A stretch of 15,202 bases of DNA, taken from Chromatiales bacterium (GTDB lineage Bacteria > Pseudomonadota > Gammaproteobacteria > CAMYNG01). Each line of letters opens with the position of its first letter. Positions within the stretch are counted from its first letter, which is position 1. Both the position numbers and the translations under genes were made by a program. Shown piece after piece: positions 14,014 to 15,202 of this stretch. Location of the stretch: contig JALUTW010000016.1 of the NCBI GenBank assembly GCA_027021685.1, positions 1 through 15,202 on the forward strand, in the 5' to 3' direction. The notes beneath the pieces are model-generated. The model saw only the letters and a list, made by a program, of their open reading frames with translations. It was not told the DNA's origin and did not search any database.

Positions 14014-15202
14014 TTGAATCCGACCGTTTTTCTGCGATTCGCCCCGGCGCCGCAGCCTCTGCTGCGGCGTCGTCGTCTGGGGCGGTGGTCCGCGGCGGTC
14101 CTGGTCCTGGCCGCCTGGCTGGCCGGCTGTGCCGCGCCACCGCCGGAGCCCCGCGGGGGGGCCGCTTCCGCGGCCCCGCCCGCCGTGCCGGCCCCCCCTG
14201 CGGCCGCCCGGCCGGCACCGGCGGTGGTCATCGAGGTGGCGGCGGTGGGCGACCTCATGCTGGGCACCGACTACCCGGAGCCGCGCCTGCCGCCGCCGGG
14301 CCTGGACCTGCTGGGCCCCGCGGCGCCCCTGCTGCGGGCGGCGGACATCGCCGTGGGCAACCTGGAGGGTGTGATCCTGGCCGGCGGCGAGCCGGCCAAG
14401 GCCTGCGCCGATCCGGCCCGCTGCTGGCTGTTCCGCATGCCGCCCGGCACCGAGCACCTGCTGGCGGCGGCCGGCTTCGACGCCCTGAGCCTGGCCAACA
14501 ACCACGCCCGGGACTTCGGCGAGGCGGGCCGCACCGCCACCATGGCGGCGCTGGACGCCGCCGGCATCCGCCACTCGGGGGCCGAGGGAGACGTGGCCTC
14601 GTGGACGGTGAAGGGCAGGCGGGTGGCCTTCATCGCCTTCGCCCCCTTCCGCGGGACCCACAACCTGCTGGACCTGGAGGCCGCCACCGCCCTGGTGGCG
14701 GAGCTGGCCGCGGCCCACGACATCGTCGTCGTCTCCATGCATGCCGGGGCCGAGGGTGCCGGTGCCGGGCACCTGCCCTTCGCCGAGGAGTTCTATCACG
14801 GCGAGCACCGGGGCGACGTGGTGGCCTTCGCCCGGGCCATGGTGGCGGCCGGGGCCGACCTGGTGCTGGGCCACGGGCCCCACGTGCCCCGCGCCCTGGA
14901 ACTCCACCGCGGGCGGCTCATCGCCTACAGCCTGGGAAACTTCTGCACCTACTGGGGCGTCAACGTACAGGGCCCCAACGGCCTGGCCCCGCTGCTGCTG
15001 GTGCGGCTGGATGGCGAAGGCCGCTTCCTGGGCGGGCGCGTCGTGTCGTTCCGCCAGCACCGGCCCCACGGCCCGCTGCCGGACCCGGCCGGCGGGGCCG
15101 CCCGGCGCATGGCGGAGCTGGCCCGGGTCGACCTGCCGCAGACCGGGGTCGTGCCCGCCCCCGACGGCACCCTGCGGCCGCCCCCGGCGGCCCCGCCGGC
15201 GG
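14014..15202 (+). CDS. CapA-family (PGA_cap) metallophosphoesterase-like lipoprotein, 3'-truncated
   Basis: The frame stays open to the window end, so the C terminus is missing; 396 codons are visible. A signal peptide with RRRRLGRW, a hydrophobic stretch and the lipobox LAGC (Cys39) predicts a lipoprotein. A Pro/Ala-rich linker follows (about residues 41-72). The PGA_cap domain shows GDLML with Asp80, NLEG (116-119), NNHARDFG with Asn163, His164 and Asp167, and MHAG (His243). It also shows GHGPHV (His287, His290) and YSLGNF (305-310). These are the metal-site motifs of CapA/PgsA proteins, best known from poly-gamma-glutamate synthesis, but many members have no known substrate. The TTG at 14014 is the only ATG/GTG/TTG between the upstream in-frame stop (13972) and the lipobox. 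It lacks a clear Shine-Dalgarno and lies 7 nt after the M23 stop, so coupling is possible. Confidence 0.85.
   Translation, partial: MNPTVFLRFAPAPQPLLRRRRLGRWSAAVLVLAAWLAGCAAPPPEPRGGAASAAPPAVPAPPAAARPAPAVVIEVAAVGDLMLGTDYPEPRLPPPGLDLLGPAAPLLRAADIAVGNLEGVILAGGEPAKACADPARCWLFRMPPGTEHLLAAAGFDALSLANNHARDFGEAGRTATMAALDAAGIRHSGAEGDVASWTVKGRRVAFIAFAPFRGTHNLLDLEAATALVAELAAAHDIVVVSMHAGAEGAGAGHLPFAEEFYHGEHRGDVVAFARAMVAAGADLVLGHGPHVPRALELHRGRLIAYSLGNFCTYWGVNVQGPNGLAPLLLVRLDGEGRFLGGRVVSFRQHRPHGPLPDPAGGAARRMAELARVDLPQTGVVPAPDGTLRPPPAAPPA

Noticed and set aside
14048..14069. Hairpin after the M23 gene as a transcription terminator
   Set aside because: The 8-bp stem (CGCCGCAG with CTGCGGCG) has no T-run after it on either strand. 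The T-run at 14027-14031 precedes it, and it lies inside the signal-peptide codons of the CapA-like gene.

Overview
The window is a very GC-rich (roughly 70% by eye) chromosomal segment carrying the distal two thirds of a division and cell wall (dcw) cluster, followed by the short region that in Pseudomonas-like gammaproteobacteria leads to secA. Gene order and protein sequence both point to a gammaproteobacterium. MraY, FtsW, FtsA, FtsZ and LpxC align closely with the Escherichia coli proteins from memory. The dciA (DUF721) and M23 peptidase genes after lpxC match the arrangement I recall from Pseudomonas (PA4405/PA4404). The base composition suggests a high-GC lineage such as the Ectothiorhodospiraceae/Chromatiales, but I cannot name a genus.

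Layout. Positions 1-8838 hold a tightly packed plus-strand run: mraY (5' end outside the window), murD, ftsW, murG, murC, a 39-codon small ORF, murB, ddl and ftsQ. Neighbours in this run overlap by 4-17 nt or abut. ftsA follows ftsQ after 6 nt, and ftsZ follows after a 90-nt spacer. A 231-nt leader with several inverted repeats separates ftsZ from lpxC. A strong intrinsic terminator at 12496-12527 closes the cluster. Beyond it, dciA lies on the minus strand. It is divergent from a membrane-anchored M23 (LytM-type) metallopeptidase gene, and overlapping promoters sit between the two. The window ends inside a CapA-family lipoprotein gene.

Function. MurB, MurC, MurD and Ddl make the cytoplasmic UDP-MurNAc-pentapeptide. 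MraY and MurG convert it to lipid II. FtsW polymerises lipid II at the septum under FtsQ, FtsA and FtsZ control. LpxC commits carbon to lipid A, so outer-membrane synthesis is linked to the same locus. DciA loads the replicative helicase, the M23 enzyme would cut or regulate peptidoglycan, and the CapA-like lipoprotein is a putative envelope metallophosphoesterase of unknown role.

Most of the window is conserved core biology and I see no clearly new system. The parts worth a second look are the translationally nested small ORF between murC and murB, the structured lpxC leader, the apparently leaderless dciA promoter overlapping the M23 promoter, and the CapA-like lipoprotein placed where secA would be expected.
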